Notes: a model not told the origin generated them from the sequence alone. A stretch of DNA of 14,716 nt from Lentihominibacter faecis (GCF_014306095.1 NZ_JACRWC010000079.1:1-14716); one strand, 5' to 3'; positions 1 to 7,263 are shown, numbered from the stretch's first letter. Numbers and translations are program-made.

Positions 1-524
1 AGTTGCAGGATCAGCCAGGAGATAATGCCGATGGCTGCGCCGCTGGCGACGCCGGAGAAGATAAGCACCGGGAAGTAGGCGAACATCTTGAGATTGGAGA
101 CCAGGAAGGAGGCCACCAGGATCTGCCCCAGGTTATGAGCGACACCGCCTGCGATGGAGACGCCGGTGATAGAGAACAAGCCGGTCTTTTTTAGCAGAAC
201 CATGACCAGGAAACTGAGAAGCGCACCCGCCATGGAGTAAGCCGCTCCGAAAACGCCGCTGAAAAGCAGTCCGGCGATCAGGACCCGCACGATGTTGACC
301 GTCAGTGCATAGCGTGGCCCCAGATAATACAGGGCCACGATGATCACCAGGTTAGCGATCCCCAGCTTGATGCCGGGAATAGCCGGCGTGAAAGGAATCA
401 AAAATTCAATGTATGAAAAAATCAGCGCCAGTGAGACCATGAGTGCGGTCAAGGCTGTGCGCCGCGCGCGGCTGTCGTGTTGAGTTGTCGGCACCTGCTG
501 CAGTTTTGTGTGGTTGTTTTTCAT
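1..524 (-). CDS. Gx transporter family membrane protein (HepS/HepT component I-like), 3' end cut by window edge
   Basis: The minus strand is open from an ATG at 524 to the window edge, giving 174 residues without a stop. After a short polar N-terminus (about 25 residues) come several hydrophobic segments, with conserved-looking stretches such as GIKLGIANLVIIVALYYLG and GGVAHNLGQILVA. This pattern is typical of proteins annotated as heptaprenyl diphosphate synthase component I or Gx transporter family. The family belongs to the same fold group as the substrate-binding S components of ECF transporters, so a membrane small-molecule binder is more likely than a prenyl synthase subunit. The start is 11 nt after the stop of the NusG-II gene. 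A GAAGGGG SD overlaps that stop (TAG at 538-536), so the two are co-translated. A second ATG at 528 is out of frame and leads to an early stop. Family is sure; substrate unknown. Confidence 0.85.
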   Translation of the reverse strand, partial: MKNNHTKLQQVPTTQHDSRARRTALTALMVSLALIFSYIEFLIPFTPAIPGIKLGIANLVIIVALYYLGPRYALTVNIVRVLIAGLLFSGVFGAAYSMAGALLSFLVMVLLKKTGLFSITGVSIAGGVAHNLGQILVASFLVSNLKMFAYFPVLIFSGVASGAAIGIISWLILQ

Positions 525-535
525 ACATGCCCCTT

Positions 536-898
536 CTATCGTGCTATTGAGTCATATTCCGACTTGCCGCCCTGGATTTCCAGCATGACTTTATTGGGCA
601 GGCATACGATGCTCTCTCCTGTCCGGGAGATAGAATGCTGCTGGACGCAATCCTGTCCGTGGCAATCAGAAAAACTCATTGAAACATGACCGTTCTTTAT
701 GGTAATCTTATTTATGTGAGAATCCTGTTTCACCTCGATCGTGCGGTCTTCTGCGAGGGAATAGGTTCCGAAGACCTTCCCGCCTCTGGTAATGACCAGT
801 TCGCTTCCCGCTGTCTGACCGAAGGAAAAAAACCAGGACATGGCCAGCCCGATGACGATCAGGGCAAGAGCCAGTATCACATCCGCTTTTTTTATCAT
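536..898 (-). CDS. NusG domain II-containing small membrane-anchored protein
   Basis: A 120-residue protein with one N-terminal membrane anchor (about residues 6-26), then a beta-rich extracytoplasmic domain. It carries the family signature around SDCHGQDCVQQHSIS and GESIVCLPNKVMLEI, with cysteines at 79, 84 and 99. This matches the stand-alone NusG-domain-II family, which is not the transcription factor NusG and occurs next to Gx-transporter and ApbE genes. The exact role is unknown; related proteins sit in flavin/quinone-linked electron transfer loci. The start at 898 is chosen because a GGAGGT lies 7 nt upstream and the hydrophobic anchor begins right after it. The reading frame stays open further upstream, but that stretch is antisense to apbE and has no family similarity. 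It is the first gene of a minus-strand pair with the Gx gene. Confidence 0.85.
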   Translation of the reverse strand: MIKKADVILALALIVIGLAMSWFFSFGQTAGSELVITRGGKVFGTYSLAEDRTIEVKQDSHINKITIKNGHVSMSFSDCHGQDCVQQHSISRTGESIVCLPNKVMLEIQGGKSEYDSIAR

Positions 899-904
899 GA
901 AAAC

Positions 905-916
905 ACCTCCGGAGGT
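905..916. promoter_or_regulatory. Palindromic Shine-Dalgarno shared by two divergent genes
   Basis: The 12-bp perfect palindrome ACCTCCGGAGGT gives GGAGGT on both strands. On the plus strand it stands 9 nt before the apbE ATG (926); on the minus strand it stands 7 nt before the NusG-II ATG (898). Only 27 bp separate the two start codons, so promoters for either gene must lie inside the opposite coding sequence and the two mRNAs would overlap at their 5' ends. A second palindrome, ATATGCATAT (924-933), covers the apbE start codon. I did not find a convincing promoter for either direction. Confidence 0.8.
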
Positions 917-925
917 ATAAGAAAT

Positions 926-1972
926 ATGCATATAACATCTCGAGCCGGCGCATGGGTGAAACTCCTGCCGGCAATACTGATAACAGTACTCATCATTATA
1001 ACACAAACCGGGTGCGGTGAAAAAGACCCTGTTTCCAAATCTGACTTCTGTCTGGACACCACCTGCGATATCAAGATCTATGACATGAAGACCGGCGAGG
1101 TAGGTAAGATCCTGGACGGCGCGTTCGAGGAGATCGACAAGTATGAAAACCTCATGAGCAAAACCATCGAAGGCAGCGATGTCTACAAGATCAACCACGC
1201 TCAGGGGCAGCCTGTGGAAGTCTCAAAAGACACTTTAAAAGTCATTGAACTGGGAATCGAAATGGGGGATCTTTCCGGAGGCATGTTCGACATCACCATA
1301 GGAAAAGTCTCGTCCCTCTGGAACTTCACCGGAGACGACCCGAAAGTCCCGGAGCAGGCGGATCTCACAGAAGCCCTCAAGACCGTAAACTACAAACAGA
1401 TCGATATCAATGACAGTGCCGTAAGCATGAAGGATCCGCAGGCACAGCTGGATCTGGGAGGCGTGGCCAAGGGCTATATCGCAGACCGCATCTGTGACTA
1501 TCTGAAAAACCAGGGCGTAGAAAAAGCCGTGATAAACCTGGGCGGCAATGTAGCCGTACTGGGAGAAAAGGCGAAGGACACTCCGTGGAACATCGCCATC
1601 GAGCGGCCCTACAGCGATAGGACCGAGATGATGGGTTATGTTTCGGTCAAAGACGCAACGGTTGTGACCTCCGGTATCTATGAACGGAAATTCGAACAGG
1701 ACGGTGTGCTGTATCATCACGTGCTGGATCCTCACACCGGCTATCCGGTCGATACAGATCTGGAAGCAGTGACGATTCGCGCGGCACGGGGCAATTCAGG
1801 CTTCTGTGACGGACTTTCTACCGTGTGTCTCATGCTGGGGCATGATAAGGCGCAGGCGCTGATCCAGACTTTGCAGGAGGAGCATCCGGAGATGAAACTG
1901 GAAGCCGCCTTTATAGACAAAAACGACGCCATGACCCAGACTGACGGCATGGATGTCAAGAAGGATGAATGA
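926..1972 (+). CDS. apbE: FAD:protein FMN transferase, ApbE family, probable lipoprotein
   Basis: A 348-residue ApbE-family enzyme that transfers FMN from FAD to a threonine of target proteins such as Rnf subunits and FMN-binding-domain proteins, outside the membrane. Residues 10-29 are hydrophobic and end in TQTGC with Cys30 as candidate lipidated residue; the lipobox is non-canonical because the -3 position is Gln. Family blocks seen in order are SGGMFDITIGKVSSLWNF, DLGGVAKGYIADRICDYL, VINLGGNVAVLG, VTSGIYERKFEQDG, HHVLDPHTGYPVD and FCDGLSTVCLMLG. The start at 926 has GGAGGT 9 nt upstream; the frame is open further upstream, but that would add sequence antisense to NusG-II and bury the signal peptide. 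The next gene begins 1 nt after the stop. Divergent NusG-II and Gx genes support a flavin-linked redox context. No flavinylation substrate is encoded in the window. Confidence 0.93.
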   Translation: MHITSRAGAWVKLLPAILITVLIIITQTGCGEKDPVSKSDFCLDTTCDIKIYDMKTGEVGKILDGAFEEIDKYENLMSKTIEGSDVYKINHAQGQPVEVSKDTLKVIELGIEMGDLSGGMFDITIGKVSSLWNFTGDDPKVPEQADLTEALKTVNYKQIDINDSAVSMKDPQAQLDLGGVAKGYIADRICDYLKNQGVEKAVINLGGNVAVLGEKAKDTPWNIAIERPYSDRTEMMGYVSVKDATVVTSGIYERKFEQDGVLYHHVLDPHTGYPVDTDLEAVTIRAARGNSGFCDGLSTVCLMLGHDKAQALIQTLQEEHPEMKLEAAFIDKNDAMTQTDGMDVKKDE

Positions 1973-1973
1973 T

Positions 1974-3098
1974 ATGATAAAACACATTGATGTGATCGTA
2001 CCCTGCTACAACGAGGAAAGCAGCCTGGATCGTTTCTGGAAAGAATCCGGCGAGGCATTTTCTGCCATCGAGGGATACGAATTCCGCTATATTTTCATAG
2101 ACGACGGCAGCAGCGATGAAACTCTGCAAAAGATCCGCCGGCTGGCGGCTTTGCAGGAGACTGCAAAGGGCGAGGCGTCTGATGCTCCGGACCCTGACAC
2201 GATCCTCGGAGCGTCCGATGCTCCGGGCCCTGACACGATCCTCGGAACGTCCGATGCTCCGGGTCCTGACACGATCCTCGGAGCAACCGGTGATCCGGCT
2301 CCCGGAAATCCCGGAGCATGCCCGCAGGTTTCCTACATTTCCTTCAGCAGAAACTTCGGCAAGGAAGCCGCCATGTATGCCGGACTGCAGGCATCTGACG
2401 GAGACTTTGCAGTGATCATGGACGCAGATCTGCAGCATCCCCCGCAGCTTGTGGCGGAAATGATCCGGATCGTGGAAGAGACTGGATGCGACAGCTGTGC
2501 TGCACGGCGCGTGAGCCGCAAGGGAGAACCGAAGATCCGAAGTGCTTTGGCGAGAGCGTTTTATAAATTGATGAACCGGTACAGTGACATCGAGATCGTG
2601 GACGGAGCGGTGGATTTCCGGCTTATGAACCGAAAGATGGTGAAAGCCATCGTGGGTATGCCGGAGAATCAGCGCTTTTCCAAGGGAATCTTCGCCTGGG
2701 TCGGATTCAGCACGGAATGGATCGAATTCGAGAACGTGAGACGGATCGCAGGAGAAAGTAAATGGACCATGTGGGGACTGATGAAATACGCACTGGATGG
2801 ATTTATAGATTTCGCAGAAGCACCGCTGAAATTTGTAGGAGTCCTGGGAGGATTGACCACCCTATGCTCCGCCGTTTACTTTATTATTGAATTTTTAAAG
2901 ACAGTGATCGTCGGCAAGGATACACCGGGATACGCGTCGACCATTTGCCTGATACTGTTTTTTGGCGGGCTGATCATTGCCATACTCAGTCTGATCGCAG
3001 AATACATCGGAAGAATGTATATGGAGACGAAAGGAAGACCGATTTACATCGAAAAGGAAAGCAACATAGATGAAGACAAGGAAAGAAAAGCCGATTAA
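1974..3098 (+). CDS. GT2 polyprenyl-phosphate glycosyltransferase (CsbB/GtrB-like) with tandem-repeat insertion
   Basis: A 374-residue family 2 glycosyltransferase. The N-terminal catalytic domain shows VIVPCYNEESS, FIDDGSSDET (Asp43/44), ISFSRNFGKEAAMYAGL and VIMDADLQHPPQ with the DXD Asp150/Asp152. Two C-terminal transmembrane segments follow (about 290-315 and 325-350), then EYIGRMYMETKGRPIYI. This is the layout of CsbB/GtrB/DPM1-like enzymes that load a sugar onto undecaprenyl phosphate on the cytoplasmic face. Three ATGs are in frame at 1953, 1965 and 1974; the last is chosen because AAGAAGGA (1958-1965) lies 8 nt before it and the family's IDVIVPCYNE begins there. Residues 68-115 are a Pro/Asp-rich repeat insertion absent from typical relatives; removing it leaves about 326 residues, the usual family size. 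The gene overlaps yfhO by 29 bp, and YfhO is the known partner class. The sugar is unknown. Confidence 0.92.
   Translation: MIKHIDVIVPCYNEESSLDRFWKESGEAFSAIEGYEFRYIFIDDGSSDETLQKIRRLAALQETAKGEASDAPDPDTILGASDAPGPDTILGTSDAPGPDTILGATGDPAPGNPGACPQVSYISFSRNFGKEAAMYAGLQASDGDFAVIMDADLQHPPQLVAEMIRIVEETGCDSCAARRVSRKGEPKIRSALARAFYKLMNRYSDIEIVDGAVDFRLMNRKMVKAIVGMPENQRFSKGIFAWVGFSTEWIEFENVRRIAGESKWTMWGLMKYALDGFIDFAEAPLKFVGVLGGLTTLCSAVYFIIEFLKTVIVGKDTPGYASTICLILFFGGLIIAILSLIAEYIGRMYMETKGRPIYIEKESNIDEDKERKAD
2175..2318 (+). repeat. In-frame 36-bp tandem repeat inside the GT2 gene
   Basis: Three 36-bp units at 2175-2210, 2211-2246 and 2247-2282 encode [A/T]SDAP[D/G]PDTILG, followed by a degenerate fourth unit (2283-2318) keeping a Pro/Gly-rich character. 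Units 1 and 2 differ at two bases, as do units 2 and 3. The unit length is a multiple of three, so copy-number change would keep the frame. The array falls between the helix ending LQKIRRLAALQETA and the strand VSYISFSRNFG, a surface connection in GT-A folds. Unit junctions also allow short GGAGC/GCTCC stems. Confidence 0.95.
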
Positions 3099-5868
3099 GA
3101 TCGGCACATCCTGCAGGGAAATTTTACAACGAAACAAACTGATCCTGGCAGCGTTCTGCCTGCCGGTGATTTTAATGCTCCTGGCATTTCTGGTGATGGG
3201 GATCTATCCGGCAGGGGAAAATCAGATCGCGGTCATCGATATGTATCATCAGTATGTCCCGTTCCTGGGAGAACTGCAGGCCAAGCTGCAGAGCGGCGGC
3301 AGTCTGTTTTACACCTGGAACGGTGCCGGAGGAAGCAATTTCTGGAGCCTGCTGGCCTATTACGGTGCCAGTCCTCTGAATCTGATCCTGGTTCTGTTCC
3401 CGAAGAAATTCCTCATGGAAGGGGTCACGCTGATCCTGCTTTTGAAGATCGGACTTGCCGGAAGTACGATGGCGGTGTATCTGCGTGCGATCGTCTGGGA
3501 AAAGGACAAGCGCAGTGCGGATATCTCCCTGGTGGGATTCGCGACTCTGTATGCGCTGTGCTCGTATGTGATGGCATACTACTGGTGCATCATGTGGATG
3601 GATGCAGTGGCACTGCTGCCACTTTGCATACTGGGACTTCATAAGATCCTGGACGGACGCAGCGGCGTGTTTTATACCGTATGCCTGGCACTGGTGGTTT
3701 TTATCAACTACTATATGGCTATCATGATCTGTATTTTTATTCTGTTTTATTATCCTGTGCTGTATTTCATCAAGGTGCAGGGAGAGAGTGCAGGACATTT
3801 TTTTAAGACGACTGGCCGGGCTGTCGGGTATTCCCTGCTGGGAGTGCTTATGTCTGCTGTCATGCTGCTTCCGACCTGGATGAGCATGCAGTCCACATAT
3901 TATATTTCAGCAGATATGCCGGAAAAAACGGAACTGTATAATGACCTTCTGGATATTTTGAACCAGATGCTGCCCAATGCGGAGCTGACCTATCGTGAGG
4001 GGCTGCCGAATCTGTACTGCGGTATGTTCGTAGTGATCCTTCTGGTGTTTTACTGGATCAGCAGAACGATCCCACTGCGGGAAAAATTATTTAACGGAGC
4101 CTTTCTGGTGTTCCTGATCTTCAGCCTCAACATCAATAAGCTGGATTTCATCTGGCATGGATTTCATTTCCCGAATCAGCTGCCGTATCGCTATACTTTT
4201 ATGATCTGTTTTCTGCTCATCGCAATGGCGTATCAAGTATTCCAGCGGGTGGATGAGCTCAGGGTCAATCATCTCTGGATCCTGCTGGTAGCCGGTGGGG
4301 GATACTATTTGCTGGCGCAGAAGATTTTGACGGAGCATATTAAAGATCTGGATCTGTTTGTCTACAGCGGTCTGGCGTGGCTGGCGCTGTACGTCGCGAT
4401 CCTGCTCCTGTACAAGAAGGGAAGACTGCCAAAGAATCTTCTGCTGATCCTGACCGTTATTTTACTGACATGTGAGATGGCGTCTAACACCTGCACTTCC
4501 ATCGATCAGGTCGGGACCACGCAGCGCAGCAATTATTATGCTAATGAGGCGGACATCGCGAAGCTGGCGAAGAAGACGGAAGGCACGGATGGTCGATTCG
4601 GCCGCACCGAAATGAACGACAACTATATTTTAAACTGCCCTGCCATGTACCACTATAAAGGGATATCTCAGTTTTCATCTTCTCTGAATGCCAATGCGAC
4701 TGCCTTGATGGAGCACATCGGTGTGGAGGGAGCACCGGACAAGAATCGATTCAATTATAATCAGACAGATCCGGTAACCAATGCGATGCTGAACATCCGC
4801 TACCTGATAGGAAAAAACCTGCCGATCGACGATAGTGATTTTAAACAGATCGCAAAATCGGGGAATTCCAGGCTCTATGAGAGCATATATCCCCTGTCCA
4901 TCGGATATATGACGGCAGACACTATCAGGACGTGGAACTACGAGCAGGAAAATCCTTTCATGGTGCTTGATGATTACGTGCGTGCAGTGACTCAGAACAA
5001 ATACACAAGTGTGTTTGCAGAAATCGAACCAGTCGATGTATCTGCTGCGAACATAGAGCTGTCGAGTACAGGAGACGGCATGTGGGACAGCACCCTGAAA
5101 AACGAAACGAAAAAAAGCAAGACCATCTTGACCTATCAGGCACAGCAGACCGGAAAACAGTACCTGTTTATCGAAGCAGATGATGCGGATGCTATCACCG
5201 TCAGCCAGGAGAAAAAGGATGACAAGATCGAGATCCGAAACGACTGCGGCTCTATAGTCAATCTGGGCGAAATGGATAGCGGAACGGAATTTACCGTGAC
5301 CATCGAATACAAGGAAGGAAAGGGTGGCAGTGTTGTCAGCCATGTCTGCACCATGGACGAGGCCGTATGGCAGGATGCCTATAAGATGCTGTCCGCCAGC
5401 ATGCTGGATGTGACGGACTATGGAGATTCCTGTCTGAAAGGAACCATCAATGTACAGGAAGACGGTGTGTTTGTCACGTCGGTGCCGTATGAAGCGGGTT
5501 GGAAGCTGAAAGTAGACGGTCACACCCGCGAAATCAACGAGCTGATAGGCGGAGCATGGATATCCACCAGTTTATCTGCCGGGGAACATCAGATCGAACT
5601 CAGTTTCCGGCCGCCGGGACTGATCGCAGGTCTTTTGATCACGCTGGCCAGCATCGGGCTTCTCATCGCAGCAGAATGGTGGCGGAGAAGGCGTATGCTC
5701 CGGAAGCTGCAAAGCGTGCTGCCGGCGATCTTCGCGGACATGGAGGCTGTCGGTGAAGCGGGATTGACAGAAAGCCTGGATATTCCGGAGCACGCAGAAG
5801 CATTTGATATTTCATCAGCTTCGCCACTTTTCGATGAGAGTTCGGAAGAGGCGAGGGATCTCCACTAG
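3070..5868 (+). CDS. yfhO: YfhO family polytopic membrane protein (GT-C-like glycosyltransferase)
   Basis: A 932-residue protein with an N-terminal block of about a dozen or more hydrophobic segments up to about residue 480, a large extracytoplasmic soluble region, a C-terminal membrane segment (GLIAGLLITLASIGLLIAAE, about residues 855-874) followed by an arginine-rich stop-transfer, and an acidic tail. Family features include YPAGENQIAVIDMYHQYVPF with Asp57 and FYTWNGAGGSNFW. In Bacillus and Listeria, YfhO proteins act with a CsbB-type GT2 to add a sugar to a surface polymer such as lipoteichoic acid, using polyprenyl-phosphate sugar outside. Here the GT2 gene lies directly upstream with a 29-bp overlap. 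The start at 3070 follows AAAAGGAA (3052-3059). No GtcA-type flippase is visible here. The gene's 3' end overlaps the convergent MocR gene by 54 bp. Confidence 0.93.
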   Translation: MKTRKEKPIKIGTSCREILQRNKLILAAFCLPVILMLLAFLVMGIYPAGENQIAVIDMYHQYVPFLGELQAKLQSGGSLFYTWNGAGGSNFWSLLAYYGASPLNLILVLFPKKFLMEGVTLILLLKIGLAGSTMAVYLRAIVWEKDKRSADISLVGFATLYALCSYVMAYYWCIMWMDAVALLPLCILGLHKILDGRSGVFYTVCLALVVFINYYMAIMICIFILFYYPVLYFIKVQGESAGHFFKTTGRAVGYSLLGVLMSAVMLLPTWMSMQSTYYISADMPEKTELYNDLLDILNQMLPNAELTYREGLPNLYCGMFVVILLVFYWISRTIPLREKLFNGAFLVFLIFSLNINKLDFIWHGFHFPNQLPYRYTFMICFLLIAMAYQVFQRVDELRVNHLWILLVAGGGYYLLAQKILTEHIKDLDLFVYSGLAWLALYVAILLLYKKGRLPKNLLLILTVILLTCEMASNTCTSIDQVGTTQRSNYYANEADIAKLAKKTEGTDGRFGRTEMNDNYILNCPAMYHYKGISQFSSSLNANATALMEHIGVEGAPDKNRFNYNQTDPVTNAMLNIRYLIGKNLPIDDSDFKQIAKSGNSRLYESIYPLSIGYMTADTIRTWNYEQENPFMVLDDYVRAVTQNKYTSVFAEIEPVDVSAANIELSSTGDGMWDSTLKNETKKSKTILTYQAQQTGKQYLFIEADDADAITVSQEKKDDKIEIRNDCGSIVNLGEMDSGTEFTVTIEYKEGKGGSVVSHVCTMDEAVWQDAYKMLSASMLDVTDYGDSCLKGTINVQEDGVFVTSVPYEAGWKLKVDGHTREINELIGGAWISTSLSAGEHQIELSFRPPGLIAGLLITLASIGLLIAAEWWRRRRMLRKLQSVLPAIFADMEAVGEAGLTESLDIPEHAEAFDISSASPLFDESSEEARDLH

Positions 5869-7206
5869 CGGGATCTGATTATAATACAGAGCGAGAAGTC
5901 CTTCTTTAGGATGAGGGACTGCAGGGATGCCGAGTTGTTCGGCATCCTTTTTTAATTCTTCCGTGGTTTTACGGGATTTCACATTGAGGATGACGCTGAT
6001 CCCCGAGGATGTGTTTTTTACCGTGACGAAATCCGACGCTTCTTCTGCAAAGGTGTCGGTCACGGCGGAAAGCTTCTGAGAATACAGTTTTCTCAGCTTT
6101 TTAATGTGGGTCTGGTAGTGGCCGCTTTCCATGAACATGGCCAGGGTCAGCTGCTCCAGCTTGGAACAGGTCTGGGAGTAGTCCTGAGCCATGGAAGAAA
6201 AGAGGCGGGCCATTTCCTCCGGGAGCACCATATAACTGATTTTTACTGCGGCAAACAAAGTGCTGGAAAAAGAACCGAGGTATATGACGCGGCTGCTGTT
6301 TTCCAGACTCTTGAGTGCGGGGATCGGTTTACTGAAATACCGCAGTTCACTGTCGTAGTCGTCTTCGATAATGTAGCTGTCGTTGCTGGCCGCCCACCCC
6401 ATCAGCTCGTAGCGGCGGCCAATGGGCATCACGGCGCCGGTCGGCACGTGATTAGACGGACTGACGTAGACGGCGGTGCGGATATTGGTCGGAAGCTTTT
6501 CGATGATCAGACCGTCATCAGCAACATCTACAGGAGTCAGTGCGAAGCCACGGTCGCGGAAGATGCTGCGAACCGGAAGATATCCCGGATCTTCCAGAGC
6601 AACGTGTTCGATAGAAAGTTTCCGAAGGAGAGTTGCCAGATGATTGGTGATCTGCTGGGTGCCTGCACCGATGATGATCTGCTCCGGATCGCAGGAAACG
6701 CCGCGTGACATATAGAGATATCGGGAGATCTCTGCCCGAAGTTCAGGCTCTCCTTGGGGATCACTTTCAAAGAATAAGGAGGTGGAAAATTCAGTCAGGA
6801 TCTTATTCATGCATTTTTTCCACTTGTTGAAATCGAAGCAGTCTGGATCACAGTGGAAAACAGGGCTCTCGTCGCCGGGGCTGGAAGTGTTTTCTGCCGT
6901 GCCCTGTGGTGCCAGCAGTTCGCTGGCGGAAGGTGTCTGTGTATGGCTGAGATGAGAAAACACATCGCGAACATAGTATCCGGACTGGGCTTTGCTGTAC
7001 ACATAACCTTCTACCAGCAGCTGATTGTAGCTCTGCTCCACGGTGGTCACGCTTAGCCCTGTGGATCTGGAAAGGCTTCGAAGGGATGGCAGTTTTTCGT
7101 TTTCACGGATCTCGCCTTTTAAAATAGCCTCCTTTATGTAATCGTAAAGCTGCAGGTAATATGGCTTTTTTCGGCTGTCATCCAGCACGGGCATGATGGC
7201 TTTCAT
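5815..7206 (-). CDS. MocR-type transcriptional regulator (GntR wHTH plus aminotransferase-like domain) lacking the PLP lysine
   Basis: A 463-residue protein with a GntR winged helix-turn-helix at about residues 13-80 (KLPSLRSLSRSTGLSVTTVE, then YNQLLVEGYVY). A linker of about 45 residues leads to a fold-type I aminotransferase-like domain. Landmarks are GAGTQQITNHLATLL, ALEDPGYLPVRSIFRDRG, YVSPSNHVPTGAVMP and IEDDYDSELRY with the expected PLP-ring aspartate (about 283). The motif that normally reads GTFSKTL is YLGSFSSTLFAAVKISYM: the Schiff-base lysine position is Ser315, and the usual nearby arginine is Lys322. It may bind a different ligand or PLP non-covalently. The start at 7206 has AGGAGG 5 nt upstream. 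It diverges from aroD, with which it shares a 151-bp promoter region, and is convergent with yfhO. Its target genes are not known; autoregulation or control of aroD are plausible. Confidence 0.9.
   Translation of the reverse strand: MKAIMPVLDDSRKKPYYLQLYDYIKEAILKGEIRENEKLPSLRSLSRSTGLSVTTVEQSYNQLLVEGYVYSKAQSGYYVRDVFSHLSHTQTPSASELLAPQGTAENTSSPGDESPVFHCDPDCFDFNKWKKCMNKILTEFSTSLFFESDPQGEPELRAEISRYLYMSRGVSCDPEQIIIGAGTQQITNHLATLLRKLSIEHVALEDPGYLPVRSIFRDRGFALTPVDVADDGLIIEKLPTNIRTAVYVSPSNHVPTGAVMPIGRRYELMGWAASNDSYIIEDDYDSELRYFSKPIPALKSLENSSRVIYLGSFSSTLFAAVKISYMVLPEEMARLFSSMAQDYSQTCSKLEQLTLAMFMESGHYQTHIKKLRKLYSQKLSAVTDTFAEEASDFVTVKNTSSGISVILNVKSRKTTEELKKDAEQLGIPAVPHPKEGLLALYYNQIPLVEIPRLFRTLIEKWRS
5925..5953 (+). 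terminator. Intrinsic terminator for the apbE-GT2-yfhO operon, inside the opposing gene
   Basis: A perfect 9-bp stem, GGATGCCGA (5925-5933) and TCGGCATCC (5939-5947), with a 5-nt loop, is followed by six T on the plus strand. It lies 56 nt after the yfhO stop and entirely within the coding sequence of the minus-strand MocR gene (codons for its C-terminal region). On the minus strand the hairpin is not followed by a T tract, so it should act only on plus-strand transcription. Confidence 0.85.
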
Positions 7207-7227
7207 GGCTTCCTCCTGATTGTACTG

Positions 7228-7263
7228 ATACTATAGTATAAAATAAACAGTGGGGTTTGAAAA
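7228..7263 (-). promoter_or_regulatory. Promoter of the MocR gene with overlapping palindromic operator candidate
   Basis: On the minus strand there is TTTTCA (7263-7258) as -35, a 17-nt spacer and TATACT (7240-7235) as -10. A perfect 12-bp palindrome, ATACTATAGTAT (7228-7239), overlaps the -10 and the transcription start region. This is a natural place for an autoregulatory operator. The promoter assignment rests on consensus match only. Confidence 0.5.

Noticed and set aside
686..925. Upstream in-frame extension of apbE
   Set aside because: It is antisense to the NusG-II gene, has no family similarity, and would put the signal peptide in the middle of the protein; the SD at 911-916 fixes the start at 926.
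899..1198. Upstream in-frame extension of the NusG-II gene
   Set aside because: The added residues are antisense to apbE; the membrane anchor and SD support 898.
1956..2438. Long minus-strand and alternative-frame reading frames across the 36-bp repeats
   Set aside because: The repeats lack stops in several frames; the proteins are repetitive shadows without SDs or known domains.
4675..5523. 282-residue minus-strand frame within yfhO
   Set aside because: Antisense to a clear YfhO coding sequence, no recognisable domain, no SD.
6106..6708. 200-residue plus-strand frame within the MocR gene
   Set aside because: Shadow of the regulator on the opposite strand; no domain or ribosome binding site.
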